Source: a virus. From it: a stretch of DNA of 23,458 bases. A program made the position numbers and the translations under genes. Below the pieces are notes generated by a model. That model searched no databases. It was given only the letters and a program-made list of their open reading frames with translations, and was not told the DNA's origin. Each line of letters starts with the position of its first letter. Position 1 is the stretch's first letter. Shown here one piece after another: positions 6,231-14,229 of the stretch. The DNA lies in IMG/VR virus record IMGVR_UViG_3300015373_000041, positions 1 through 23,458 of that record; one strand, 5' to 3'.

Positions 6231-6425
6231 CTATCCGGTTCCGTTCTTCCTCAAGGTCTCCTCGAGGTTTGCTTGAGCATCGTATGTCATTTGACGGATT
6301 AGACCTTTCAGAGCATTCTGCTGCTGAGTGGGCATCCCAGTCGTTTCGACTGCACCGAACAAGCGACCCCGCAGACGGTTCATATCGTCACGGACACGCT
6401 TGATCGCCTTCTCGTTAGGTGCCAT
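6231..6425 (-). CDS. Small hypothetical protein between gpI and fibre genes
   Basis: 64 residues, charged and probably helical (MAPNEKAIKRVRDDMNRL...LEETLRKNGTG). ATG 6425 is chosen because AGGAGG lies five bases before it. It starts inside the last codons of the gpI gene and ends directly against the fibre start. Family not recognised. Position and size suggest a fibre-assembly or baseplate accessory factor, but nothing in the sequence shows this. Confidence 0.7.
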   Translation of the reverse strand: MAPNEKAIKRVRDDMNRLRGRLFGAVETTGMPTQQQNALKGLIRQMTYDAQANLEETLRKNGTG

Positions 6426-7011
6426 AGGTGCCTCCTGGCGTTTCAGCCATGAGATCAGCCCACGTAGGCGACTCAGAGATGGTGTTCGTCCAGTCAGGAT
6501 CTGTCGCGATGACCTGCGACCAGATCTGACCACTGTTAACAACGTAAGTCAAAGAGATATCCGCCGGAACAACCTTGTTAAGTTCCGCGAGGACTTGAGC
6601 AGAATTCGGCGTCTGGTCTGTGTAAGACACAACGGTCAATTTGTCTGCTCCTCCATCACGCTGGATCACCGTGACAGTCTTACCGCCAGTGAGGTACCGC
6701 TGTGCCGCGTCAACGATCGACTTGATAGTACCCCGGATCTGGTTCGGCGCGTCCCGTACCCACTGACGTTCCTCCGCTTCAGTGAGGCCCATTGGCAAGC
6801 GTTCTCCGACATATTGCGCGAGGTACGGAAGTGCTTCTCTTGGACACCTATCTACATCAAGGAGAATTGTCCAACCCTCGAAGTCATCTTCTGTATCGAG
6901 TGCGTACAACTCTACCTGCGAGAACATCTCGCCGATCGACCTGAGGTAATCCTCGAGGTCTGCAGTTACCCAAGGCTCATGTGCTTCTACAAGGTCGTCA
7001 GCGACACTCAC
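6415..7011 (-). CDS. Baseplate wedge protein, P2 gpI-like (tail protein I)
   Basis: 198 residues. Tail protein I proteins act with gpJ and gp25/gpW in the baseplate wedge and connect fibres. The region DVDRCPREALPYLAQYVGERLP (about 52-73) matches the family's characteristic 'C-P...LPYLA' stretch, followed by ERQWVRDAPNQIRGTIKSIVDAAQRYLTG (81-109), the usual 'R..I......+++GT..ai..a' region. The order gp25, J, I, fibre is the canonical contractile-tail order. GTG 7011 overlaps the stop of gpJ (GTGA). Confidence 0.85.
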   Translation of the reverse strand: MSVADDLVEAHEPWVTADLEDYLRSIGEMFSQVELYALDTEDDFEGWTILLDVDRCPREALPYLAQYVGERLPMGLTEAEERQWVRDAPNQIRGTIKSIVDAAQRYLTGGKTVTVIQRDGGADKLTVVSYTDQTPNSAQVLAELNKVVPADISLTYVVNSGQIWSQVIATDPDWTNTISESPTWADLMAETPGGTYGT

Positions 7012-8138
7012 GTAATTGTTCCAGTCATTGTGCCTGGGCGGGGCAGCGGGTAAGACCCAGCCATCGTCCAGTTCGACCCGGACGCAGACCCTGCTGACCC
7101 TGTAATCGAAACAGACGTGACGTAAGCAACTCCATCAACGTCACCGATGTAATCGATAAGCAAGTTCGCACGGACGACGGGCTCGAGTTCCCAAGTAGGG
7201 ACGACTGTTACCCCCTTCGGACGTGCCCAGTTCGGCGGAGACAATAGTTCTGTGAGCATCGCGTCGATACGCGCCTTTAGGTCCGTCTGGTTGACACTCG
7301 GCCTTGCCTTGACCGTGTAGGTCACCGAGATCGTTGTGTAGGTCGGGTCGTTCAGAGTCAGGACCGTGTTGACAAGCTTGTACTGCTCGAAGTCAGCGAG
7401 AAGCTCGTTCTTCACTGCTGTTGCTACAACCTCTCCAGCACTGTCAACAACTGCGACGTTCACAGCGCGGTCACCTGCGTGCACCGCTGCTGCCCGCCCT
7501 ACTCCAGCCTTCGAGACAGCCCACATCTCGAAATCACGCGTCGTGATCAGAGTCTTCGCTTGCAGCATCAAATCCGCAGACAGGTTGTTTTGGTAGTCAG
7601 TATCGTCCTCAGGGTCAGTACCATTTGCAGTTGCTGGTCCAAGGATCACGTCATCGAGTCCCGCAAGGCTTGAAATCGGAGTGACTACTGACCCTGTAAG
7701 CCCGTTCGCTTCTTCACCTGAAATCGCAGCCGTGACTGGCACACCTGACGCAGCAATAGTTCCGACAGGCACAGTTGTTTCTGAGTCAACGCGGAACGCG
7801 TACCCGTCAACGTCAATCTCGAAGTCCTGTGGGATCGTGTACCCAGCAGTATCGATGAATATGAACGTGGCAGTAGAAGTGGCAGGAGACCCTGGGTCGT
7901 AGGGGCGCCCGATCAGTTTGGTTCCGTACTCCCTGAAGATTGCTGGAGGCACCTGTGCACACGTCTGAGCAGTGTCTTCTGCCATATGCGAGAGTGTCTC
8001 GATCTGAATGACCTCAGGGTCGCCATCATTCGGCTCCCACCCAGGCCACCTGTCAGCAAGACGATCGACCGCGTCGTCAGCGAGCGTCTGAGCATCGACT
8101 TCGATCGGGACCTCAACGAAGAAGTCACTTGCTTCCAT
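7008..8138 (-). CDS. Baseplate wedge protein, P2 gpJ-like (Baseplate_J family)
   Basis: 376 residues, wedge component of a contractile-tail baseplate. The N-terminal part has the family's RYGTKLIGRPYDPGSPATSTATF-type sequence (here FREYGTKL, about 68-90) and the TIPQDFEIDVDGYAFRV stretch (about 100-116). The centre has DTDYQNNLSADLMLQAKTLITTRDFEMWAVSKAGVGRAAAV (about 185-225), typical of J proteins. The C-terminus repeats the beta-rich VTYTVKARP and ARIDAMLTELLSP pattern. It starts on a TAATG overlap with the gp25 gene. Confidence 0.92.
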   Translation of the reverse strand: MEASDFFVEVPIEVDAQTLADDAVDRLADRWPGWEPNDGDPEVIQIETLSHMAEDTAQTCAQVPPAIFREYGTKLIGRPYDPGSPATSTATFIFIDTAGYTIPQDFEIDVDGYAFRVDSETTVPVGTIAASGVPVTAAISGEEANGLTGSVVTPISSLAGLDDVILGPATANGTDPEDDTDYQNNLSADLMLQAKTLITTRDFEMWAVSKAGVGRAAAVHAGDRAVNVAVVDSAGEVVATAVKNELLADFEQYKLVNTVLTLNDPTYTTISVTYTVKARPSVNQTDLKARIDAMLTELLSPPNWARPKGVTVVPTWELEPVVRANLLIDYIGDVDGVAYVTSVSITGSAGSASGSNWTMAGSYPLPRPGTMTGTIT

Positions 8139-8458
8139 TACGCGTCTACCTCCACGTCAACTGAGATGTGGCGTGTCGCAGCGTCTGCCGCGTCTGCCCA
8201 CTCCACTGCACTTGCCCTACCACGAGGCTCGAAGGTACGGAGAGCGTCCTCGAGCGATCGGGTGTCGATAGGTATATTCGCGAACTCAGGGAACGGCCAC
8301 CCGAACTCAGGACGGTCGTCCCGGAATCCTAGCGGGCACCTGACGATCGTGTTCTCACAAGAGCGAACATGCTCCTCTGTGTCCTGTTCGACGCACACAA
8401 CCTTTCCGTCTGTGCCTCGGCGGAATGGGTACTCGAAGTGTGGTCGATCAAACTTCAT
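8138..8458 (-). CDS. Baseplate wedge protein, gp25/gpW-like lysozyme-fold protein
   Basis: 106 residues. gp25 proteins nucleate the wedge that triggers sheath polymerisation. Family hallmarks are visible: an N-terminal FEYPFR segment, EQDTEEHVRSCENTIVRCPLGFRDDRPEFGWPFPEF (about 25-60), where phage gp25 proteins have 'I...I..il.t..GeR...p.fG'. Four cysteines are present. The ribosome binding site before ATG 8458 is weak (AGTAGG); the spike gene stops only three bases earlier, so re-initiation is likely. Confidence 0.85.
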   Translation of the reverse strand: MKFDRPHFEYPFRRGTDGKVVCVEQDTEEHVRSCENTIVRCPLGFRDDRPEFGWPFPEFANIPIDTRSLEDALRTFEPRGRASAVEWADAADAATRHISVDVEVDA

Positions 8459-8461
8459 TCT

Positions 8462-9718
8462 TTAACCTACTCTCACTGGTAGAACCTTCAGCCAGCGGTT
8501 CAGCCACGCGCCCGTACCCGCCGACGCCTTGTACTGCATTTTCACCACGTCGGAGGCCGCGAGCGTGCGGCGCATCTGACCGGAGCCCGCACTGCCCTGA
8601 GCCGTCGCGGGCGTGATGCCCGCCGTGGCCTGATAGGACACGATCTCGTTATCTGACGTAGCCGCAGTCCCGAGCTTCAGTGCAGCAATGAGCGTCGAGT
8701 TGCCCGTCGCTGAGATGAACCCAAGCGCACCACCGCGTAGCTCGTAGTCGCCAGCGAGCGGAACCGTGACTTGCGGCCCCACGGTGGCAGCCAGATCGCC
8801 GTAGGCAGCGTTCGCGCGGGAGGAGTTCGTCAGGATCTCGTCGCTGAGCGGAGGTCCCCCGACGTACACCCACCGCTTCCCGGCGGGCTGACTCGCTATG
8901 TACTTAAGGTGCCAATAGATGCCATTTGTAGCATCTGCTGTATAGTAGACCTCATCACCGTCCGCTGGGCTCCCAGGAAGGGATGTAACAACAGGTACCA
9001 AAAGTTGATAAGTACCTGAGTGAGTGTGGTTGCCAGGTGCAGCTTGGGTAGCACCTGTACCGAGTGTCCGGCGTGACGCAGTTCCTGATGCTGCATCAGA
9101 AGCAAGAGAAAGTTTCGACTCCGCAATCGCAGCTGCTGCGTTGACATCTGCATCAACGATTACACCTGCACCGATCTGAGGATTCGGGTAACTCCCAGAC
9201 AGGTCACCTCCGGCAGAGCCTCCTGGGCTCGGTGCCGCGTTTCCGGGCATTGCCTGTAGGGCACCAGGTCCTAGAGTCCTTCGCGAAGCAACACCGGAAG
9301 CAGCATCTGAAGCAAGAGCAAGTTTCGACTCCGCAATCGCAGCGCCCGCGTTGACATCCGCGTTAACGATGACGCCTGCACCAATCTGTGGATTCGGATA
9401 GGTGCCACTCAGATCTCCACCTGCTGGTCCTGCAGGAGGATTCGAATTTTGCTCACGGGACCACCCGACAACCCAGATGTCTCCATCGTCATCGAACGCT
9501 ACTACACACGTGTCCCCAACCTGGGGCAATGACGCACCTGGGATGCTCCAGTTCTCAGATGGTATTGTGTACTCGAGGACCTTACTGTAGTTCGTCAGGA
9601 CGACAGACATCTTGTCGAGCGCGTCCACCGGAGCATAAATCACCCTGGCTCGCGCAATCGGAACACGCGCTGTGCGCTCTGGTCCGCCAGTAAGGTCAGC
9701 GAGGGTACTGCCCGTCAT
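8462..9718 (-). CDS. Composite baseplate spike (gpV/gp5-like OB domain) with fibre repeats and beta-rich C-terminus
   Basis: 418 residues. Residues 16-88 form an OB-fold-like spike base (ARVPIARARVIY, PQVGDTCVVAFDDDGDIWVVGW). Residues 100-160 and 170-230 are two copies of a GGDLSG(T/S)YPNPQIGAGV module, spaced exactly 70 residues apart. Residues 243-295 (VTSLPGSPADGDEVYYTAD, KRWVYVGGPPL) resemble the linker found in many phage fibres. Residues 315-418 are beta-rich and resemble a C1q/TNF-like receptor-binding head (VTVPLAGDYELRGGALGF, RRTLAASDVVKMQY). It therefore seems to join a puncturing spike base to a receptor-binding fibre. GC content rises abruptly in the last 430 bases. It overlaps the hub stop (ATGA). 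Confidence 0.82.
   Translation of the reverse strand: MTGSTLADLTGGPERTARVPIARARVIYAPVDALDKMSVVLTNYSKVLEYTIPSENWSIPGASLPQVGDTCVVAFDDDGDIWVVGWSREQNSNPPAGPAGGDLSGTYPNPQIGAGVIVNADVNAGAAIAESKLALASDAASGVASRRTLGPGALQAMPGNAAPSPGGSAGGDLSGSYPNPQIGAGVIVDADVNAAAAIAESKLSLASDAASGTASRRTLGTGATQAAPGNHTHSGTYQLLVPVVTSLPGSPADGDEVYYTADATNGIYWHLKYIASQPAGKRWVYVGGPPLSDEILTNSSRANAAYGDLAATVGPQVTVPLAGDYELRGGALGFISATGNSTLIAALKLGTAATSDNEIVSYQATAGITPATAQGSAGSGQMRRTLAASDVVKMQYKASAGTGAWLNRWLKVLPVRVG
9029..9211 (-). repeat. Spike module, copy 2
   Basis: Encodes residues 170-230 of the spike. It matches copy 1 at the protein level except at a few positions (T/S, N/D, G/A) and shares long identical DNA runs, including the bases for AAIAESKL. 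Confidence 0.9.
9239..9421 (-). repeat. Spike module, copy 1
   Basis: Encodes residues 100-160 of the spike, from GGDLSGTYPNP to the PGN that ends the unit. Copy 2 starts 210 bases downstream in coding direction, an exact 70-codon period. Confidence 0.9.
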
Positions 9719-11583
9719 ACCTTCCTCACTCCAAGGTGGACGTGGTTCCAGTGGTTCCCACCTTCGTTCGTGCGGTAAATGATCTGGAAGCGGTACCCGT
9801 CGTGAGTCGCGTTGAAGAGGCCACCTGAAGGGTCAATACTGATGTCGAATCGCCGTGCTAGACGCTTGAACAGTGCGTCCATCTGAGGTGTCGGAGACGA
9901 CCCGTTGGACATGTCTGCTGCCCAAGCCTCGTCAGGCGGCCCCTGATGGTCAGATTGTCCACCACTGACTGTCGGACCATGCCGCGCGTTCGCAGCATCG
10001 TTCGAGTCAATCGTGATACTGATTCCCTCTTCCCGAGCAATCGGGATCACGATCTGGTTGATGATCTGCCTCGGCGTCCCGTCGATCGGGCCACCAGTCG
10101 TGTCAAGTTGTCTCTCAACGACCTCGGGGGCAGGCTCAGGTGCTGGCTTCGTCGGCTGCTTGAGTGTGAACGTTGAGGACAAGCGGTCTTCATTGCGCTC
10201 GATTTCAGAGATCAGCCACCTGCCAGGCAACTCGATTGTTGATCCGACAGAAGCAGGACCGAACCCCTCGAGGTCGAACACCTGACCTGCTCTGAACTCA
10301 AACGGCTTACACAGCAAATCGAGCGTCATCTCGGTTGCGATCCTGCGCGTGTCCCAGTCGTAGTTCCAGTCGACAACAGACGCGTCAGACCTCCGGATCA
10401 CAGCAGCAGGCTTCTGCCGAGCGAGCGTCGGCTCAGAATCGAAATAGACGTGATTCCCGTCGAAGAAGAACGCCCACCTGACTTCGTCCGCGAGACGGTT
10501 CGCAGCAGCCCAAAACGTCTCATGCGGATTCTGCTGAGTCCCGACATCGAAGTTGTACTGCTTGTAGCGAGAAACAGACGTGAACTCAGACCCGCCGTAA
10601 GCGTCGATCAACGCCTCTGCCTCGTCGCGATAGACACCGTAGAAGTTGGCAGGCTGTCCTGACGCCTCTACACGTGTCGCAATCTCACCAGGGTCTTTGA
10701 CACCCTGCCTAGCAAGATTGATCGCTCCTCCTGCTTGGAAACCCTTCCCACCGAGCAGGAACGAGCGAGCCATCCCCTCCGTGTCATTGATGTTGAATAC
10801 ACCACCACCAACGTTACCCTGGAAGACACCGCCGTACTGGGACCCTGACTGGTTCATCTGCACGACGAAGGACGACTCACCGATGCCCGCGCAGACCTCC
10901 GCGATGACTGCTATCCGTGGTGCATCGAGGTCAGCAGCGACATCAAGCGCTCGAGCGACCTGATCGAGTTGAGCAGGGGACGCTTTGACACCTTTGATCG
11001 TCAGGTTCTTCCTGCGGTGGATCCCTCCGTCCTTGTTCGCTTCTCTCTGGTTGCCAGTACGCTGGTGCTTCTGACGAGCAACTCTCTGCTTCTTGTGCAA
11101 CTCACGTGAGTGGAACTCAATCCCACCACCCTTCTTCACGTGGTCGCAGAGCCACTTGACGAATTCAGCGCGAGTCGTCTTTGAGCGCGACTTCGCTTTG
11201 ACGGGCCCCTTCTCCATCATCAGAAGTACAGCAGACCGTTCCATGAACGTCAGATCCAGCGTGTGCGCTGCAGAGACGCCTATCTGTGTGAGACGCCACC
11301 AGAACCTCGAGCCCCTCGGGTAGTTAACGTCTATCGCGTCGAGACGCCCGTCCTTATTCGGGTCGAAGAACTTGGAGTCGAGCAGGTCGAACTGTGGGTC
11401 AACGAGCGACACAGTAATGGTGCTCGAGCCGTGGATCGTGTCAGTGATCTTGACCGTCTGGATCGCTGACGCCAACTCGACCTTGTGAATCTTCTTGCCA
11501 CGCCCCTTCTGTGTTTCCTTGAGCTGGCGGGCAATGAAATCCTTGTCCGGCCCCTCGAGTTTAAATGTCGTGTCGAAGGACAT
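9715..11583 (-). CDS. Baseplate hub (gpD-like) carrying two peptidoglycan-hydrolase-like domains
   Basis: 622 residues. The flanks form a gpD/XkdQ-like hub: residues 30-165 (VELASAIQTVKITDTI, STITVSLVDPQFDLLDS) and 333-478 (SRYKQYNFDVG, ETFWAAANRLADEVRWAFFFDGNHVYFDSEP, GRWLISEIERN). Inserted at about 200-332 is a transglycosylase-like domain (QLDQVARALDVAADLDAPR, CAGIGESSF with candidate Glu236, GGVFQG, DEAEALIDAYGG). After a Pro-rich linker (479-489), residues 503-622 form an M15-like peptidase domain (SDHQGPPDEAWAADMSNG with His546 and Asp557; HWNHVHLGV with His614 and His616). These would cut the wall during DNA entry. Its start directly abuts the LysM protein's stop (TAGATG). Enzyme activities are inferred from motifs. 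Confidence 0.87.
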   Translation of the reverse strand: MSFDTTFKLEGPDKDFIARQLKETQKGRGKKIHKVELASAIQTVKITDTIHGSSTITVSLVDPQFDLLDSKFFDPNKDGRLDAIDVNYPRGSRFWWRLTQIGVSAAHTLDLTFMERSAVLLMMEKGPVKAKSRSKTTRAEFVKWLCDHVKKGGGIEFHSRELHKKQRVARQKHQRTGNQREANKDGGIHRRKNLTIKGVKASPAQLDQVARALDVAADLDAPRIAVIAEVCAGIGESSFVVQMNQSGSQYGGVFQGNVGGGVFNINDTEGMARSFLLGGKGFQAGGAINLARQGVKDPGEIATRVEASGQPANFYGVYRDEAEALIDAYGGSEFTSVSRYKQYNFDVGTQQNPHETFWAAANRLADEVRWAFFFDGNHVYFDSEPTLARQKPAAVIRRSDASVVDWNYDWDTRRIATEMTLDLLCKPFEFRAGQVFDLEGFGPASVGSTIELPGRWLISEIERNEDRLSSTFTLKQPTKPAPEPAPEVVERQLDTTGGPIDGTPRQIINQIVIPIAREEGISITIDSNDAANARHGPTVSGGQSDHQGPPDEAWAADMSNGSSPTPQMDALFKRLARRFDISIDPSGGLFNATHDGYRFQIIYRTNEGGNHWNHVHLGVRKV

Positions 11584-12348
11584 CTACTTCCGGGACTTCT
11601 TCCTCTGAGATACTGACCTCACCTCGAGGGACAGATGAGTGTGCTGCTGTACCGTTACAACAGCCAGTTGCCTTAGCCTGTTCCCGTCATCATCTCGAAG
11701 TGGGTTTTCGTCCCATTCGATGTTCGAGATCCGCCACTGAGGAGCAGCAGGGTTCTGTGGAGACCATTGGTAATTCGGAGGCACAAGCGGCAGGATCCGC
11801 CCAGTGTTGTCTGTAGTCGAGATCCTCAAGATCGCTGCTGCCCCAGCAGACGCACCCTTGAAGTTCCCGCGACCTGCCATCCGCTCAAGCAGAGCGATGC
11901 GGTCCTCGACGCCAGCACCATCCCGCCCGCGCACCTGCTCAAACCTGATGGGGATCTCCATGACGAGAGGGTTGTAACCCTCGAAGTGAGTTAGTCCCGT
12001 ACGCCCAGGACGATCGAGAACACCCAACCTCTGGTACCCGTCCACCGTCCGTGGTGCCTGGTCCCCTGCGAGGACTGAGAACGTGTCCGCACGACGGAGT
12101 GTTCCAGGGACACGAATACGCATCTTGTCTGTCTTGCGACGAGGCTTATGGTGCAAGACAGTCCGGACAGAGCGGATCTTGTTGAGTTTCGCGATCGCAC
12201 GCGCGTCCTCAGGGTGACCCCGTCGCGCGGCAATCTTCTGGACAGTGTCGCCTGCCTTCGTGTGGACCCAGATGTACTTCTTGTAGTCGACGTCCGCGTC
12301 TGCCTCGACTGCGAACGTGATCAACTGTCCGAGAGAAGAACGTGGCAT
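11584..12348 (-). CDS. LysM-containing baseplate/tail protein (gp53 or XkdP-like)
   Basis: 254 residues. Residues 26-81 form a LysM-type domain (WVHTKAGDTVQKIAARRG, AIAKLNKIRSV, MRIRVPG). In contractile tails such proteins sit between tube and hub and bind the hub rather than peptidoglycan. The rest (LVMEIPIRFEQVRGRDG, ALLERMAGRG, QWRISNIEWDENPLRDDDGNRLRQLAVVTVQQH) matches the usual beta-rich core of tape-measure-adjacent tail proteins. It lies between tape measure and hub, the standard position, and starts in a TAATG overlap with the tape measure stop. The C-terminus is strongly basic. Confidence 0.85.
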   Translation of the reverse strand: MPRSSLGQLITFAVEADADVDYKKYIWVHTKAGDTVQKIAARRGHPEDARAIAKLNKIRSVRTVLHHKPRRKTDKMRIRVPGTLRRADTFSVLAGDQAPRTVDGYQRLGVLDRPGRTGLTHFEGYNPLVMEIPIRFEQVRGRDGAGVEDRIALLERMAGRGNFKGASAGAAAILRISTTDNTGRILPLVPPNYQWSPQNPAAPQWRISNIEWDENPLRDDDGNRLRQLAVVTVQQHTHLSLEVRSVSQRKKSRK

Positions 12349-14225
12349 TAGGACGTGGACCTCTTCTTCACCGACTGCCTGTGCGTGTTCTTTGCGACCT
12401 CACGCCCGTCGAGGTAAGTGCGGTGGTGGATCACGATGTCTGGTGCTGGTCCTGCCATAGCACCAGCAGCAGCGGGACGTGGACCCATCGGAATTCTCCG
12501 GGGGCGCCGCTCACGTCCTGGACGTCCTGTGAGCGGGTTGAAGTTCTCGTACCTGAGCGGCGCACCTGCAGTAGGTCCGCCAATGTGACCGACCTCACCG
12601 ATCGTCCCTATGTCCGGTCCTGGCAGTTTGTTGAAGGTATTAATGGCTGCGTTCACAAACCCGATGAAGTCGTTTAGACGATCGATCATCCAGTTCAGTG
12701 CTGAGACAAACGCTGACTTGATCGCCCCAGGAATCGATTTGAAGGCGCCTACCACGTCTCCAATAGCGCTCACGATGTCTCCCAAGTGTGTGACGACCAA
12801 CCCGAGAGGCGAGTGCTTCAGGAGCCACCATACGACCTTGACAGCGTCCCGGAACCAACCCCACTTCGTGTAGGCGTAGATGACTGCTGCTGCAAGAGCA
12901 GTAACCCCCAGTGCTACAGCGCCAGCAGTAGACGCGAGAGCGGCACCTGCCGCTACGACAGCGCCAAGAAGTATCAGGAAAGGCCCAAGGACGCCTATAG
13001 CAACAAGAGCAATGACGATGAACTTCTTCTGGTCAGGCTCGAGTCCACGGAAGGCCTTCGTCACCTTACCGAGCCAACCCACGATGTCGTGCAGGACAGG
13101 GGCGAAGGAAGTACCCATCTCGATCGCGAGGACCTTGATGTTTGCCATGAACCGGTTCCACTGGTAAGACATCGACTTTGACTGCTGCTCGAGCGCCTTT
13201 GCTGTCGCTCCAGTATCGCCCTGCATCCCCTTCAGGTCCTTGCCTGCTGCCTTCGAGTTCTTCCCTGTCAGAGCAAGTACGCCACCAAGTGCTCTGATGT
13301 TCGGGAACAACTGAGCAACTGCTGCCTTCGACCCATCTGTGGTCCCGATGATCGCCTCAAGTGCGCCCTGGAAACCTTTCTGCTTGATCAAGGCTTCACC
13401 TGACTCAACACCCAGGTCCTTATAGGCCTTCTTGAGACCCTCACCAGGCTTAATCAGCGCCTGCATCAGGTTCCTGATGCGAGTGAACGTCTCTGGCGCT
13501 CCGAGACCTTGCTTCGTCATCGTCGCAGTAGCAGCGCCAACCTCACGAAGGTTGACACCAAGTGACGCGGCAAACGGCAGAGTGTCACCGATATTCTGAG
13601 ACAGTTCCTCGAACGTAATTACGCCCAGGTTCACCGTCTGGAAAAGCGTGTCACTGACTGCTCTTGCCTTGTCCGCTCCGAGGCGGTAAGCGTTAAGGAC
13701 AGCAGCCATTGCATGTGTCGAAGTCGCAGCGTCAGTGAGGCCGGCAGTAGCAGCCTTCGCTGAGTTCTTCATGATGACCAGTGACTCGCGAGCGTCGAAC
13801 CCAGACGAGACGAGGTCGTACAGTCCCTCAGCAAGTGTTTGAGGCGCCTGGGCAGTTGGACCCGCGAGTGCCAGGACGTCCTTCGACAACCTCTGCAACG
13901 CCCGCTCCGGCAACTGAGCGATCGAGTTCACGTTCCGCATGGCGCGGTCGAAGTCGATCGCCAGTTTACCGGAGACAGCAGCAGCACCCAGAATGGGGAA
14001 CGTCAACGCAGAAAACGCAGAACCTGCACCCTTCAATCCTCTACTGACAGCACCAAGCTTCTTGCCTGTCCCGTTGAGGACAGTACTGAACCTGCCGAGA
14101 CCTTTCGTCGCACCTTCCGTCTTCGCCTTAGTACGACCAACTGCATTCCCAACAGAGTCAACAGCTCGCGCAGTGGACCTCGCCCCTGCGGCGCGGAGTC
14201 TGAGAAGGAGTGTGTCTTCAGGCAT
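12348..14225 (-). CDS. Tail tape measure protein
   Basis: 625 residues; sets tail length and travels out with the DNA. The N-terminus is Lys/Arg-rich and helical. Residues 85-320 fit the PhageMin_Tail family (FDRAMRNVNSIAQLP, LAEGLYDLVSSGFDA, THAMAAVLNAYRLG, FEELSQNIGDTLPFAASLGV, KQGLGAPETFTRIRNLMQAL). Hydrophobic segments span about 402-451, followed by an aromatic stretch (WGWFRDAVKVVWWLL). The tail end is Pro/Gly-rich. This is short for a tape measure; at about 0.15 nm per residue the tail would be roughly 90 nm. The start lies five bases after the chaperone extension's stop, with no clear ribosome binding site. Confidence 0.93.
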   Translation of the reverse strand: MPEDTLLLRLRAAGARSTARAVDSVGNAVGRTKAKTEGATKGLGRFSTVLNGTGKKLGAVSRGLKGAGSAFSALTFPILGAAAVSGKLAIDFDRAMRNVNSIAQLPERALQRLSKDVLALAGPTAQAPQTLAEGLYDLVSSGFDARESLVIMKNSAKAATAGLTDAATSTHAMAAVLNAYRLGADKARAVSDTLFQTVNLGVITFEELSQNIGDTLPFAASLGVNLREVGAATATMTKQGLGAPETFTRIRNLMQALIKPGEGLKKAYKDLGVESGEALIKQKGFQGALEAIIGTTDGSKAAVAQLFPNIRALGGVLALTGKNSKAAGKDLKGMQGDTGATAKALEQQSKSMSYQWNRFMANIKVLAIEMGTSFAPVLHDIVGWLGKVTKAFRGLEPDQKKFIVIALVAIGVLGPFLILLGAVVAAGAALASTAGAVALGVTALAAAVIYAYTKWGWFRDAVKVVWWLLKHSPLGLVVTHLGDIVSAIGDVVGAFKSIPGAIKSAFVSALNWMIDRLNDFIGFVNAAINTFNKLPGPDIGTIGEVGHIGGPTAGAPLRYENFNPLTGRPGRERRPRRIPMGPRPAAAGAMAGPAPDIVIHHRTYLDGREVAKNTHRQSVKKRSTS

Positions 14226-14229
14226 ATTG

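Noticed and set aside
6328-7053. Plus-strand open frame of 241 codons over the gpI gene
   Set aside because: Antisense to a well-supported baseplate gene with canonical neighbours; no ribosome binding site or family resemblance.
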